Shown here one piece after another: positions 35,040 through 46,881 of a DNA stretch of 64,000 nucleotides (positions within the stretch are counted from its first letter, which is position 1; every line of letters begins with the position of its first letter). A program made the translations under genes and the position numbers. The notes below the pieces were generated by a model, which searched no databases, was not told where the DNA came from, and was given only the letters and a program-made list of their open reading frames with translations. The stretch covers positions 1 through 64,000 of the forward strand of contig JAJAGP010000886.1 of NCBI GenBank assembly GCA_025084515.1. The letters run 5' to 3'. Origin of the DNA: Ancistrus triradiatus (taxonomy: Eukaryota; Chordata; Actinopteri; Siluriformes; Loricariidae).

Positions 35040-35190
35040 ATCATTGTCAGTGTTCTTCTGATGGTGGACTCATGAACATTAACATTAGCCAATTTGAGAG
35101 AGACCTTCAGTTGCATAAAAGTTACCCTGGGTTCCTTTGTGACCTTGACGACTATTACAGCCCTTGCTCTTGGAGTGATCTTTATTGGTC

Positions 35191-35397
35191 TACATTTACA
35201 TTTACAGCATTTAGCAGACGCCCTTATCCAGAGCGACTTACAGTTGATACAGTCTTACAATCCAAGCAGTTGTGAGTTAAGGGTCTTGCTCAAGGATCCA
35301 ACTGTGGCAGCTTGGCAGAGGTGGGATTTGAACCCTGGACCTTTTGGGCCAAAGTCCTTAATATACAATACTTTAACCACTAGGCTACCACAGTCCC
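35191..35397 (-). repeat. tRNA-derived SINE inside the Tc1 element
   Basis: Minus orientation: the complement begins with a tRNA-like head (gtggtagcctagtggttaaa, B box ggttcaaatcc) and ends with the tail gcgtctgctaaatgctgtaa. It interrupts the transposase between segments contiguous in the other Tc1 copy (ttggtc / gaccactcctgg). Confidence 0.75.
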
Positions 35398-35439
35398 ACT
35401 CCTGGGGAGGGTAACAATGATCCGTTGATTTTGTTCAAT

Positions 35440-36325
35440 GATTTCGTTCGAGACTCAGACACTCTCCAAAATTTTAAGTCTAATCTAAAGACATGCTTAT
35501 TTAGGCAGGCTTTTGACTAGATTTAGACCAGGATGCATGGCTCGGGTTACTAGGGCCAGAGTCTGGAGTAATGTCTGGCCTGCCTGCCTTGTCCATTAGC
35601 CGGGAGTGTCGGGTGGGTGGTCTGGCTAAACTGGGCTTCAGTCCTTTTCATCTTGACTTGTGCATCCTTGCCTTAGACTAAGGGCAGAGCTGGGGGTTCA
35701 TAGTCAAATAGTCTTATGGTGATCAGAGACGTTGGGTTGCTGTCTTCTGCCTCCCATGGGGTTGCCGAGGTCTCATGTGATCCCTCTTGGCTGTGTTACC
35801 TACCAGTTCTCCTCTTTCTAGCTATGCTGCTATAGCTAATGCAGCTGGGGTCTCATGCTACACATGGCATCAGTGATTGTTAATAGACACTGTGCTCTTA
35901 ATCAATAACTAATTACAGTTTCTGTTTTCTCTCCGAGCTGTGTTCCAGTTCCAGCCCCACACATGATGTTCATCCGCTGCAGCTTCACTCAAGCTGCTTC
36001 CGTCCTCAGCTCCAGCAACATCATACCCGGGCCACTTAATGCCGATGTGCATACTTCATATTTTATTTGAACTATGACTCCATGACTTTAGTTTCCTTCT
36101 TAGATTTATCATCTACGCTGCCCAAGGAGGTTGGGTCCCTTTTTGAGTCTTGGTCCTCCCAAGGTTTCTTCCTATAACACTCAGGGAGTTATTCCTTGCT
36201 ACTGTCGCCCTAGGCTTGCTCAATTTGGGATTGGACGTAGTTACTTTCTAAACTTGTAAAGTTGCTTTGAGACAATGCTCCATTGTAAAAAGCGCTATAT
36301 AAATAGATCTGACTTGACTTGACTT
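35440..36325 (+). mobile_element. L2 LINE copy F, 5'-truncated, inside the Tc1 element
   Basis: It starts in the last part of ORF2 (cgttcgagactcagacactc) and ends with gcgctatataaatagatctg and a (TGACT)n tail at about 36325. Tc1 sequence resumes at ttatccatttgtacac. The bases are clean, and it lies in the opposite orientation to the transposase. Confidence 0.8.
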
Positions 36326-36825
36326 TATCCATTTGTACACAATCTGTCTGAGTGTGGATTGGTAGAGTCCAAAACATTTTAGAGAGTTTTAAATTTTTTC
36401 CAGCCTGATGAGCAGCAATAACTCTTTCTGAAGTCCTCAGAAATCGCCTTTGTTCATGCCATGATACACTTCCACAAACGTGTTGTGAAGAGCACACTTT
36501 GATAGAACCCTGTTCTTTAAATAAAACAGGGTGCCCACTCACACCTGATTGTCAGCCCATTGATTGAAAACCCCTGACTCCAATTTCACTTTCAAATTAA
36601 CTGCTAATCCTAGAGGTGCATATACTTTTGCTACTCACTAATATGTAATTTTGGATAATTTTTCTCAATAAATAATTGACCAAGTATAATATTTTTGTCT
36701 CATTTGTTTAACTAGGTTCTCTTTCTCTACTTTTAGAACTTAGAAATTCTGATGTTGTTTTAGATCATATTCATGCAGAAATATAGAAAATTCTAAAGAG
36801 TTCACAAACTTTCAAGCACCAATGT

Positions 36826-37196
36826 AGCCTGTAAAGAAATTGACTTTATGTCCTGTTCTCAGCACTGTAAGGAACAGTATTAAGATGTTAAGGAATAACG
36901 AGACAGTGTCAGCTAATTTTCAGGAGAAGATTGCAGATCCAGGTTCACATCATTTTTATTTTATTAATTTATGTCTGGCTAATGATTTTCTCTTGATTTT
37001 GAAATCCATTATTAAAATACTGAATAACAGAAATAATGCATGCTTACTTGCCATACAGTTCTATAGTTTTGGGACAAAGTTTCACTACCTGCCACACTTA
37101 AACAACCACAGGCACTTCGTGCAGTGATTTATGCTTGCCTATTCATGATTGATAAAACATGACATTTATGACTTAACAGGAAGGAATATGGGTTTA
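36826..37196. other. No gene seen
   Basis: Spacer; a short frame at 36840-37127 has no recognisable domain. Confidence 0.5.
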
Positions 37197-37536
37197 TCCA
37201 GGTAGTCCTCGGGTTACGACGGTCTCGAGTCACGGCGTTTCGTGGTTATAATGCATCTCCCATTTACTGTATAAAGCCTTGTTTTGACTTAAATGGTTTT
37301 GCGTCGTAAACGTCATAACGCGAACTACGTGTTTGGTGGACGCGGCAGAAGAATACACGGTTAAGCGGCTCATTTTTTGATAATTACTGTGTTAGGATAC
37401 GTGTTAGGATAGGATGAGTGCTTACAGTATGTTATTTACGTACAGTATGTACGTATGTTCCGACTTACACCGAAAATCGGTTTACGACGCCACCTAGGAA
37501 CGGATCTGCGTCATAAGTCGAGGACTAACTGTAATG
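37197..37536. mobile_element. MITE of mariner/pogo type
   Basis: The left end ggtagtcctcgggttacgac and the complement of the right end (agttagtcctcgacttatga) form inverted repeats of about 22 bp around a 335-bp non-coding body. The body carries further copies of the same motif (ccgacttacaccgaaaatcg). The length and TA-containing ends suggest a mariner/pogo derivative. Confidence 0.55.
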
Positions 37537-37763
37537 GAAACATGAGAAATTCAGCTTGCACGGGTAAACAAAAACACACTATATACAAATAATTTAAAAC
37601 CATCCTCTAAATGGTGAATGGCTCCAGCACCTTTTTTCTTAATCAACACACTGTCATGGGACATGGGAAGCACAGTCGTGTCCTTGCAATAGATCGTTTG
37701 ATAATGGCGAGCTCAGAAACGCAGCAGCAGACTTGTAATGAAGCAGAGAAAATGCGCATCAGA

Positions 37764-37767
<4 letters not shown>

Positions 37768-37804
<37 letters not shown>
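37768..37804 (+). repeat. (AT)n microsatellite
   Basis: About 18 AT units. Confidence 0.9.
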
Positions 37805-37808
<4 letters not shown>

Positions 37809-38289
37809 TATGACAATATAAAGTAAACAGGTTTGTTTTATCTCGGTTTTACTGCCATATACACACTGATGAACCAGCAATCAGTCACACTCCAAGACGC
37901 TTCTTATGTAGAGCTTGCTGATTGCCCTCTAATGATCTGCAGGTGCATTGGTAGATGAGCTGCCGCGATCTATTGGCTGACCTAGAAAAGACACGTCTCG
38001 GTGCTGAATAGTTCCACCGTCACACGATGCTGCCAGAGCTTCCCCAGACAAACAACATATTAACACAGCATACAACACACACTTGGGAAAAGGTGGTAAA
38101 CAACGCCCTTCACAGGGCACACCCCTAACATAAAGACCTTTAGATGACAGATACCTTGTCATCAATATGAAGTCAAAAGCTGACCCTCTTTGTGTAAAAG
38201 AATAAGCTTAAATAGACATGAGGGAACAACAACACATGGGTCTTCTGCATAAGTAAAGCTATGGAACTGAACAATTTCAGTCTGTTTAC
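37805..38289. other. No gene seen
   Basis: Spacer; the minus-strand frame 37929-38165 has no supported identity. Confidence 0.45.
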
Positions 38290-38580
38290 AGTCTATATCC
38301 TAGCTCTCAAACAGCTGTGGCCACAGCCAGCTCATGTTCATCTGTGACTGTCCTCTTCATTAACGTAAGTTCTGGACGAAACTTACAAAGTTAGTTCAGA
38401 CATGCCACTCTGAACTCATTCAGAAAAAGAGAAATGCGCTACCTTGGCTTCTGATGCCCTGCTTTCTGACATTCTACGGATAACCTGTAGTAGGGCTCCA
38501 GCACTGGAGAATGTACCCACATGTTATCAAGACTTCTCTGCAAGCTCATGCTTTGAACTAAGGGAATTGTTATAGCTACA
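38290..38580 (-). repeat. Unidentified repeat, copy 2 (inverted)
   Basis: Its complement follows 34090-34428 through several blocks: gaatgtcagaaagcag, tttctgaatgagttcag, ttaatgaagaggacagtc, and gctgtggccac near the end. Divergence is high and stops occur in all frames. Confidence 0.45.
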
Positions 38581-39287
38581 CCTACATATACATCCAGAAT
38601 TAGTCCATATTTTTTGTTTATATTCTATTTTTGCATTGGAAAAAAAAGTTAAAATAGGTTGTTTTTCAAGTATAGCATGCAACAATGATTTTAGTTTTCC
38701 CGACAGTTTGTTTCAAAACGAAAATGTTTTGGATGGAATAAACATGGACCATGCCAGACTGGCCTGAGCTTCCTTTGTTTGACCAAGACTATAATATAAT
38801 AACAATTAATAATAATTTTATATTATAAATTATTTAATGTTATATTTTACAAAATATATGATGAAATATAATATTTATTAACATGCAACATGTATAATGA
38901 CTGACAATGAATATAAAGTGAATTAAAAAAACTAATTAAATTTTTTCCATTTTCTGTTTTTCAGTCTTATATGATGAAAAAAATCTGAATCTTAGTCTTG
39001 GTCACCTCTTTTTCTTGTCCACTCCTAGTCTTGGTCTCGACTTGGACTCAGCTCTAGCAGTCTTGACTACAACACTAATAGACTCTGTTTTCTTACCATC
39101 CCTAACTACATATGATACTTTCTCCATGAGTTGTTCTTCTGCCACCAGTTTTAGATTACACTTCGGGCTGTTCTTTCGGCACCAGTTCCAGTCCTCATAC
39201 CTCTACTCCCACCACTTTTATAATAGTCACTCTTATTGTTGTCTACAGTATTCTGCATATTATATGATATTTGATATTATATGATAT

Positions 39288-39346
<59 letters not shown>

Positions 39347-39454
39347 TATAGTATATATATAGTATAGTATAGTATAGTATAGTATATATATATATATATA
39401 CTATCACACTACTATCAATAGTGCATACCATGCTGTTCCTCGTGCTGCATTGGG
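38581..39454. other. AT-rich spacer, no gene
   Basis: Apart from AT-rich DNA, it holds a (TA)n microsatellite (39285-39400). Open stretches here are low-complexity. Confidence 0.5.
39285..39400 (+). repeat. (TA)n / (TATAG)n microsatellite
   Basis: A long TA run, then several tatag units, then TA again. Confidence 0.9.
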
Positions 39455-40362
39455 TCACTTGATCACGTCATTGTCCACCTGATTTCCACATACAGGCAGA
39501 AGTTAAAACTCTCTACACCTGTTGTGAAGACAGTGAAGGATTGGACCAATAAAGCGATAGGGAATCTTTAAGCATGCTTGGAATGCACTGATTGGGATGT
39601 GTTCAGGACTGCTACCAACAGTCTGGATGAATACACAGAGGTTGTGACATCTTACATCAGCTTCTGTGAGGACTGCTGTATACCTTCAATCACCAGGGTC
39701 AGCTACAACAACGACAAACCCTGGTTCACAGCTAAACTCAAGCAGCTAAGGATGGAAAAGGAGGAAGCGTTTAGAAGTGGGGACAGAGAGCAGTATAAAA
39801 AGTCCAAGTACACGTTTAGCAAGGTGGTGAGAGACGCTAAATGAACGTACTCTCAGAAACTGCAAAAGCAGTTTTCAGGCAACGGCTCTGCTTCTGTCTG
39901 GAGTGACCTTAGGAAAATCACCAACTTCAAACCTAAAGCCCCCCACTCCGCTAACGACTCGCACCTAGCCAACAGCCTGAATGAGTTTTACTGTCGATTT
40001 GAAAGACAAAAGGACAGTGCTGACACATCCCCCCTGACTCACACCTCCTGCTCCACCACTCAAGCAGCGGGCCAGGCTGATGCCTCAGAGATACCCTCCT
40101 CCACTGAAACAACAATAATGACGACTCTCTCCATACTTGAGAGGGATGTTAACAAACTGTTTAAGAGACAGAACACCCGCAAAGCAGCAGGACCAGACTC
40201 TGTCTCTCCATCCACCCTGAAGCATTGTGCTGACCAGCTGGCTCCGGTGTTCACTGAGATCTTTAACACCTCACTGGAATCATGCCATGTACCAGCCTGC
40301 TGATCTAAATGACTACAGATCTGTCGCCTTGACCTCTGTAGTCATGAAGTCCTTCGAGCGCC
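39455..40362 (+). pseudogene. Jockey/Rex1-like LINE fragment (endonuclease end to early RT)
   Basis: Translation reads DHVIVHLISTYRQKLKLS (end of the endonuclease), a Lys-rich connector around NDKPWFTAKLKQLR, then RKAAGPDSVSPSTLKHCADQ and, after a frame change, LNDYRSVALTSVVMKSFERL (RT entry blocks). In-frame stops near 39570 and 39842 and a deletion before LNDYRS show it is dead. It is a different lineage from L2. It breaks off at about 40362, where L2 copy E begins. Confidence 0.65.
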
Positions 40363-40369
40363 TGCTACG

Positions 40370-40415
40370 CTAAGAGAACGCTGAGAGAACGCTGAGAGAA
40401 CGCTGAGAGAACTGA
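40370..40415 (+). repeat. Short tandem repeat at the L2 5' edge
   Basis: Three to four units of about 13 bp (agagaacgctg plus ag) mark the junction with the jockey-like fragment. Such 5' reiterations may be part of the L2 promoter region or an insertion scar. Confidence 0.55.
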
Positions 40416-40924
40416 CGCGAGGATTGCGAGGATCTGGCAACCCAGACTGATCCGCGGTTGCACACAGGACGCCGTGTCGTAGCTGCTAGCAGATATTTAC
40501 CTTTGATATTTTTTAATTCCCGCATCTGTATCATATTTAATCGTATATATAGTAGGTTTTTACAACATCTTAATCATTTTATTCTCGTACCGGCGGATTA
40601 TATATATATATTTTTTTGCCGCTAATTGTTATTTAGTAACTTTACAGGCATACCGGCTTGTGTTCGCAGTAGTTAGCCATTAGCTAATAATCAGAGTTGC
40701 GTCTTCGTCGCAGTAGTGTGTGTTTTTATAACTTTTTTACAGTCTTTTCCCACTTTCTTTCTGAGACTTAGTTTTTTAGTGACGTTTTGTGTTGACTTAA
40801 CTTGTATTAACACTTTAATCGAGCATTGCATTGGACCATCGGCTCCAGACCAGATCAGATCTTCACTCGGCACCCCACAACACCACCCGAAGCTAAGTAC
40901 CTTTAATTCATTAATTGTATTAAC

Positions 40925-41788
40925 ATGGCTTCTGCTGTGCTTGTTCCCTGTGTTGAGTGTGGCATGTTTAGCTATTTCTTCCTCCGTCATTAGTTAAATT
41001 TTACTTGTGATAGGTGTAGGCTTGTAGGCAGTCTGACGGAGAAGATTGTAGTTTTAGAGGCGCGCATCCAGACATTAGAGAAGGCTAGCTCACCTCCTAG
41101 CTTAGCAGATCTGGATGCCAAAGGTGAAGTTAGAGCCCGGGCAGAGTCCTTGCAGCAGGGCAAGTGAGCGACGGTTCGGCGACGTAGTCTTAAGGCTAGT
41201 CCACGAGAGCACCACTCTTTACCTGATCACGTGTCCAACAGGTTTGCCCTCCTCAGTGAAACACCTACTGAGCAGCCTGTTGAAAGAGCTCTGGTCATAG
41301 GTGACTCTATTTTATGACATGTGAAACTTGCTACCCCTTTAGGGACACCAGCAGCTAGAGTTCTCTGTATCCCCGGAGCCAGAGTGCAGGACATTGTAAC
41401 GAGTCTTAGTGAACTCGAGAGCCGCAGATTCTCTAGGATAGTTATTCATGTAGGGGCTAATGATATACGCCTTCGTCAGTCAGAGGTTACTAAGGCTAAT
41501 TTTGTAGAGGTGGTTAGCGTGGCGAAGGCAATGTCCGATGCTGTAGTCTGCTCTGGCCCCATCCCAATGAGGCGAGGTGACCAAGCCTACAGCAGGTTAT
41601 GGTCGCTGAACTGCTGGCTGTCCAACTGGTGCTCTGAAAACAACGTGGGCTATATAGACAACTGGATAGCCTTTAAAGGTAAGCCTGGCCTTTTAGGATG
41701 GGATGGTGTGCATCCCACTCTGGAGGGTGCTGCTCTCATCTCCTGCAACATTGCCCATAGTCTTATGGCCCAATTGGTTAGGGGCTGA
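40925..41788 (+). pseudogene. L2 ORF1 (zinc finger, coiled coil, SGNH esterase), broken
   Basis: The frame begins MASAVLVPCVECGMFSYF and spans 288 codons with three in-frame stops. Order of parts: a CxxC...CxxC finger (CVEC and CDRC) near residues 9-32; a heptad-like LTEKIVVLEARIQTLEKA coiled coil at about 36-53; then an SGNH hydrolase-like domain with VIGDSI (Ser block), HVGANDIRLRQ (GxND block) and WDGVHPT (DxxHP block) in the last 170 residues. This architecture is known for CR1/L2 ORF1 proteins, which bind the element RNA. One stop is Trp to TGA and another Arg to TGA relative to copy B. Confidence 0.75.
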
Positions 41789-41984
41789 CTATCCAGAGCA
41801 GGGGTCAGGCAGCAGACAGACCGGCTTAACCAACTCTCTGCTGGTAGCCATGCACTGTCAACCAGAACCCACATTATTGAAACTGTGTCTGTTACCCGCA
41901 TCTGCCCTAAACGTAAACACTCTCAAAAAGTCTGTTTTAATAACCTCATTTGTATAAACACAGATAGCTGCCAAAGAAATAACA

Positions 41985-42785
41985 ACATTAGACTAAAGCT
42001 AGGATTACTTAACATTAGATCACTTACAAACAAAGCAGTGATTGTAAATGAAATGATCACTGATAAACGCTTACACGCTCTCTGTCTCACTGAGACTTGG
42101 ATTAGACCTGATGAATATTTAGCCTTAAATGAAGCTTCCCCTCCTTGATACAGTCATGCTAGTCGCCCTTGTCCTAATGGTCAGGGGGGAGGCATAGCTA
42201 CATTTTTTTGACAAAGAGTTAGGTGTTACAGCTAAATCCCAATACAAGGCTAATTCTTTTGAAATACTGATTCTTAATGTGACTGATCCATCATTATGGA
42301 AGTCAAAACCACACTCTTTTCAGCTTATCACTATTTACCGCCCTCCTGGTCCCTATTCAGAATTTCTTCAGGAATTTGCTAACTTTCTTTCCTGCTTACT
42401 ACTGTCAACAGATAAGGCTTTAATTGTAGGTGATTTCAATATTCACTTTGACAAAGAGCAGGATCCACTTAAAATTGCTTGTGAGTCCATTTTAGAATCC
42501 ATGGGTATCACTCAGAATGTGATGGGACCAACCCACCGCTGTAATCATACTTTAGATCTAATATTAACATTTGGTATCAATATAGATAACCTTGATGTTT
42601 TCCCGCAACGTGATTTGATTTCAGATCACTATCTTTTAGTATTTGAGCTATCTCTAATAAATAAAATCCTTCTGCCTCGTTATCACACTAAGCACACTAT
42701 CACATCTGCTACTCCAGCTGCGTTTATTAAAAACCTACCAGACTTAAAATTTAATACACCTATGGAGATAAATCATCTTGTGTAA
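41985..42785 (+). pseudogene. L2 ORF2 endonuclease domain (copy E)
   Basis: Pieces in order: LGLLNIRSLTNKA (first strand), LHALCLTETWI (catalytic Glu block), then after a stop and a shift near 42150-42220, LIVGDFNIHFD and ISDHYLLVFEL. It is the same APE-type nicking domain as in copy B. A stop near 42147 and an extra T near 42211 break it. Confidence 0.75.
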
Positions 42786-42802
42786 ATGAGCAATTAGAAT
42801 GT

Positions 42803-43316
42803 GTGCTTCGCTCAACCCTGGACATGACTGCCCCTGCTAGGGTCAAACGTATTAGGGAAAAAAGGCTAGCACCATGGTATAATGACCACACCCCTACCTT
42901 AAAGCAAAGAACATGGCATTTAGAGCACAAGTGGAGACATAGTAAATTGGAGGTGTTTAAGCTTGGTTGGAGGGACAGCATGACAGAGTATAAGCATGCC
43001 CTCACTAAAGCTAAAGCTGCATACTTCTCTTCAATCATAGAGAAAAATAAGAATAATCCAATATTTCTTTTTAATACAGTCTGCAAATTAATAAAAATCC
43101 CCACAGAAAGTGATTCTCCCGTTCTGTGTCATTTTAATAGTAATGATTTTCATGACTTTTTTTAATGATAAGATAGAGAACATTAGGCATAAAACTCAAT
43201 GCTCATCACATCACCAAACTATTCAGCCACCTTCCAGATGCAGCACTAGTGAAGACATCTGTTTAATGAGCTGTAAATCAAGATTAGAATCTTTTACCCC
43301 AATTACTAATACTTAA
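42803..43316 (+). pseudogene. L2 ORF2 connector (copy E), frameshifted
   Basis: Two overlapping frames (42803-43165 and 43110-43316) represent one connector split by a T7 run. Copy B carries the identical break. Copy D has a C inside the run, so the break is derived, not ancestral. Confidence 0.7.
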
Positions 43317-43454
43317 CTATCCGCACTGATCAGCTCGTCTAAGTCATCAACATGTTTATTAGATCCCATTCCTACACGTTTACTCAAACAAGTAATACCT
43401 AGTATTATAGAGCCACTGTTAGTTATTTTAAAGTCATCCTTTACCTTTGGTTAT

Positions 43455-44251
43455 GTGCCCAAATCCTTTAAAGCTGCCGTTATCAAACCACTGATTAAAA
43501 AAGCCACTCTTGACATTTGTGTGATATCTAATTATAGACCAATTTCAAATCTACCGTTTCTGTCCAAAATCTTAGAAAAAGCCGTCTATCAGCAGCTCTG
43601 CAGTTACCTCCAAAGGGATGAAATTTATGAAACATTTCAGTCTGGCTTCAGGCCCCATCATAGTACTGAAACAGCATTGATTAGGGTACTAAATGACTTG
43701 TTAATGTCCGCAGATAAGGGATGTGTTTCTTTTCTTGTTCTGTTAGATTTAAGTGCAGCATTTGACACTATAGATCATGATGTTTTACTAAACAGACTAG
43801 AAAATACTATAGGTATTAAGGGATTAGCACTTTCTTGGTTTAAATCCTACTTGACCGACCGGTACCAGTTTGTTCATAAAATATTCTAAGGTCTAAGCTC
43901 TCAAAAGTGAAGTATGGTGTGCCTCAGGGGTCAGTGCTTGGCCCGCTTTTATTCTCTCTGTACATGCTGCCACTAGGCTCAGTTATTCATAAACATGGCA
44001 TTAGTTTCCACTGCTATGCAGATGATACACAGCTGTACGTATCAGCCAAACCTAATGACAGCCTTACAATCAACAAAATTGAGGAGTGTGTAAAGGAATT
44101 GAAAGATTGGATGTTATTTAATTTTCTCTTACTTAACTCTGTTAGTGGGGCCCAAGGCTGTGAGAGACAGGTTGGCTGCATCTATCCTAAATCTAGATGG
44201 CTGTCCAGTATTGCCCAGTCCGTCTGTAAAAAACTTAGGTGTCACATTTGA
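43455..44251 (+). pseudogene. L2 ORF2 reverse transcriptase (copy E)
   Basis: Frame 43455-43889 carries SNYRPISNLPFLSKILEKA and LSAAFDTIDHD (first catalytic Asp). After a short deletion/frameshift near 43878-43900, frame 43907-44251 carries GVPQGSVLGPLLFSLYML and CYADDTQLY (catalytic pair). All RT palm motifs are present, but in two frames. A further shift follows near 44140. Confidence 0.85.
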
Positions 44252-44392
44252 TTCAGATCTCTCCTTTGATGTGCACATATTAGCAGCATCACTCGAATTG
44301 CTTTCTTTCAATTAGGTAATATCGCTAAACTTAGAAATATCCTCTCTTTTAATGATGCAGAAAAACTTGTTCATGCGTTTATAACCTCAAGG

Positions 44393-44870
44393 TTGGATTA
44401 CTGTAATGCCTTACTTACTGGTTGCTCTAGTAAATCTATAAATAAACTTCAGTTAGTTCAGAACACAGCTGCCCGAGTGCTAACTCGAACTAGAAAATTT
44501 AATCATATCACTCCTGTTCTATTATCACTACACTGGTTACCAGTCAAATTCCGTATTGATTACAAAGTACTTCTTATAACTTATAAAGCTCTACATGGCC
44601 TGGCCCCACATTATCTGAGTGAACTCTTAGAGTTTTACAATCCAACTCGTCTACTTCGTTCGCAGGGTGCAGGACTACTTTTAGTTCCTAGAATTAAAAA
44701 AGTCACAGCCGGGGGAAAGGCTTTCTCATACATGGCCCCCCAACTATGGAATAAACTTCCCACTTTCGTTCGAGATTCAGACACTCTCCAAAGTTTTAAG
44801 TCTAGGCTAAAGACATATACTTATTTACGCAGGCTTTTGACTCTAGATTTAGACCAGGGAAATGCATGGC
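44393..44870 (+). pseudogene. L2 ORF2 C-terminal domain (copy E)
   Basis: The frame reads LVQNTAARVLTRTRKFNHIT, then LHWLPVKFRIDYKVLLITYK, then APQLWNKLPTFVRDSDTLQS. This is the conserved thumb/C-terminal part of L2 ORF2. It runs open into the 3' UTR. Confidence 0.75.
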
Positions 44871-45800
44871 TTGGGTCGCTGGGGCGGAGTTCTGGAGTCA
44901 TGTCTGGCCTGCCTGCCTTGTCCGCTAGGCAGGGAGTGTCGAGTGGGCGGTCTGGCTGAACTGGGCTTTGGTCCATCGTGATCTTGACTTCATTACATCC
45001 TTGCCTTAGAATAAGGGAAGAGCTGGGGGTTTCATAGTCAAAGAGTCTTATGGTGATCAGAGGACGTGGGTGGTTTGCTGTCTTCTTGCCGGCTCGTGGG
45101 GTTTGCCAATGTCTCATGTGATCCCTCTTGGCTGTGTTTCCTTCCAGTTCTCCTCTTCTAAGCTTTCTAGCTATGCTGCTATAGCTATGCTGCCGGGGTC
45201 TCATTTGCTACACTTGGCATCAGTGATTGACATGGGCATCAGTGATTGTTAATAAACACTGTGCTCTTAATCAATAACTAATTACATTTTCTGTTTTTTC
45301 TCTCCGAGCTGGTGTTCCGGCAGTTCCGGCCCCACACATGATGTTCATCTGATGGAGCTCCACTCAAGCTGCTTCCGTCATCAGCTTCCAGCCCCCATCA
45401 TACCCGGGCCACTTAATGTCGATGTGCATAATTCACATTTATTACGACCATGACTCCATGACTTAGTTTCGCTCTTAGATTTATCATCATACCCGGGCCA
45501 CTTAATGTCGATGTGAATACTCACATTCTATTCGAACTTTGACTTCATGACTTTAGTTTCGCTCTTAGATTTATCATCTACGCCGCCCAGGAGGTTGGGT
45601 CCTTTTTGAGTCTTGGTCCTCCCAAGGTTTCTTCCTAGAACTTAGGGAGGGCGTTTTTCCTTGCCACTGTCGCCCTAGGCTTGCTCAATTTGGGATTGGA
45701 CGTAGTTATTAGGAGATAATCTAAACTTGTAAAGTTGCTTTGAGACAATGCTCCATTGTAAAAAGCGCTATATAAATAAATCTGACTTGACCTGACTTGA

Positions 45801-46881
45801 TTATCAGGTTGGCGGAGACTCAGTTCCCTGAATATATCCAGAATGGTAACAAGAAGCTGAAGAAAAAAGCATGGAATATAAACATTCAATTCAGATTCAA
45901 TTTAGGACTTGCTATGACGCTGCAACAAAGAGACCTTTTCAATATCAAAATATATTGTTTACTTTTTAAAGCAGCTATCATATGCCTGCCTGGTGATGTA
46001 TTTTATCACTGTGGAATGTTTTTGTATTGAAAAGTGAAAAGTGAAAAAATGAAAAGTGAAAAAAATGAAAAATGAAAAGTATTTAATGTTTCTTTCTTCA
46101 AATAAAATGAATTTATCAATAATTTACGTTTGCTCTGCAGTGTTCACTTCTTCAGTATATTTTGTGTTTATTTGATACAGCATAAAATTCTTTGCTTGGT
46201 CAACTTTCATAGTGATTATTAATTAAACTGAACTAAACAAATGTAGTTGGCACAAAATATATTGTTGGACCAATGAAATGTATATAATAAATATAAAACA
46301 TTTCATTAACACAACGTAAATGTTTTACTTGATCCTAAATTCTAGGGTTGTCAACTTAAAACGTGGATTATACAGAACCTACGCTAGGCCAACTAAAAAA
46401 ATGAGGTGCAACGGCTCGCTAAGATTTTTGAAGTTTGTGAGCTTTTTATACAGTGTAAATAATGTGTCCATATTGTTAGAGGTCTTTAATAAGACTGTAT
46501 TTTTTTGACACAGGAAATGAATAAATAAATAGATAAATAACATTTCTGTAACAAAATGCACAAGATTTCTGCTATTCAGGTAAATGCAAAGAGGAGCAGA
46601 AAGATTAAGGAAACAGATGTGATTTTTTTGTATACAGATGAACCGGCATTAGGGTGGAAGAAGCTGAGAAAGTTTGGAGAAAGCAGAAACTCCATGAAGA
46701 AACACATTTGAAGCTTTAAATGCAGTTTGAGGGATTCTGAAATAATTCTGAAGTCAGAAAGAAGAAGGTACATGAGGAACAGTTGCAGCTGAACCCTGTG
46801 TATTTTCAGCCACAAATAAGAAATCAAGAGACGGATTTTGAAACAGGAAACTGCATAACAACAACAAAAAGGAAAAAGACA
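45801..46881. other. 5' flank of the sulfotransferase gene
   Basis: AT-rich. Contains a short GAAAAGTGAAAA-type tandem run (46029-46078). Promoter and untranslated first exon(s) probably lie here or further left, but no TATA box or start site could be assigned. The reading frame of coding exon 1 is open back to 46783 without an ATG. Confidence 0.4.

Larger units (their letters stand above)
34429..36824 (-). mobile_element. Tc1-like transposon carrying a SINE and an L2 fragment
   Basis: The ends cagtggtgcttgaaag and its complement (ctttcaagcaccaatg) are flanked by TA on both sides, the Tc1/mariner target duplication. The terminal inverted repeats continue for roughly 200 bp. The transposase lies on the minus strand. 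A SINE (35191-35397) and an L2 3' fragment (about 35440-36325) sit inside the DNA-binding-domain region, so the copy is inactive. It is the same family as the copy at 47890-49646. Confidence 0.85.
40363..45800 (+). mobile_element. L2 LINE copy E, full-length or nearly so
   Basis: The longest clean L2 here, about 5.4 kb. It has a 5' UTR that begins near repeated agagaacgctg units, ORF1 from 40925, ORF2 from about 41985 to 44870, a 3' UTR, and a terminal gcgctatataaataaatctg with a short TGACT/TGACC tail at 45800. Stops in ORF1 and frameshifts in ORF2 make it inactive. It serves as the reference for the other L2 copies. Bases 42617-43878 are identical to an inverted block in copy B. Confidence 0.85.

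Noticed and set aside
39015..39284. 89-residue Ser/Leu-rich frame
   Set aside because: Low-complexity translation of a TC-rich stretch running into a TA microsatellite; no domain or splice support.
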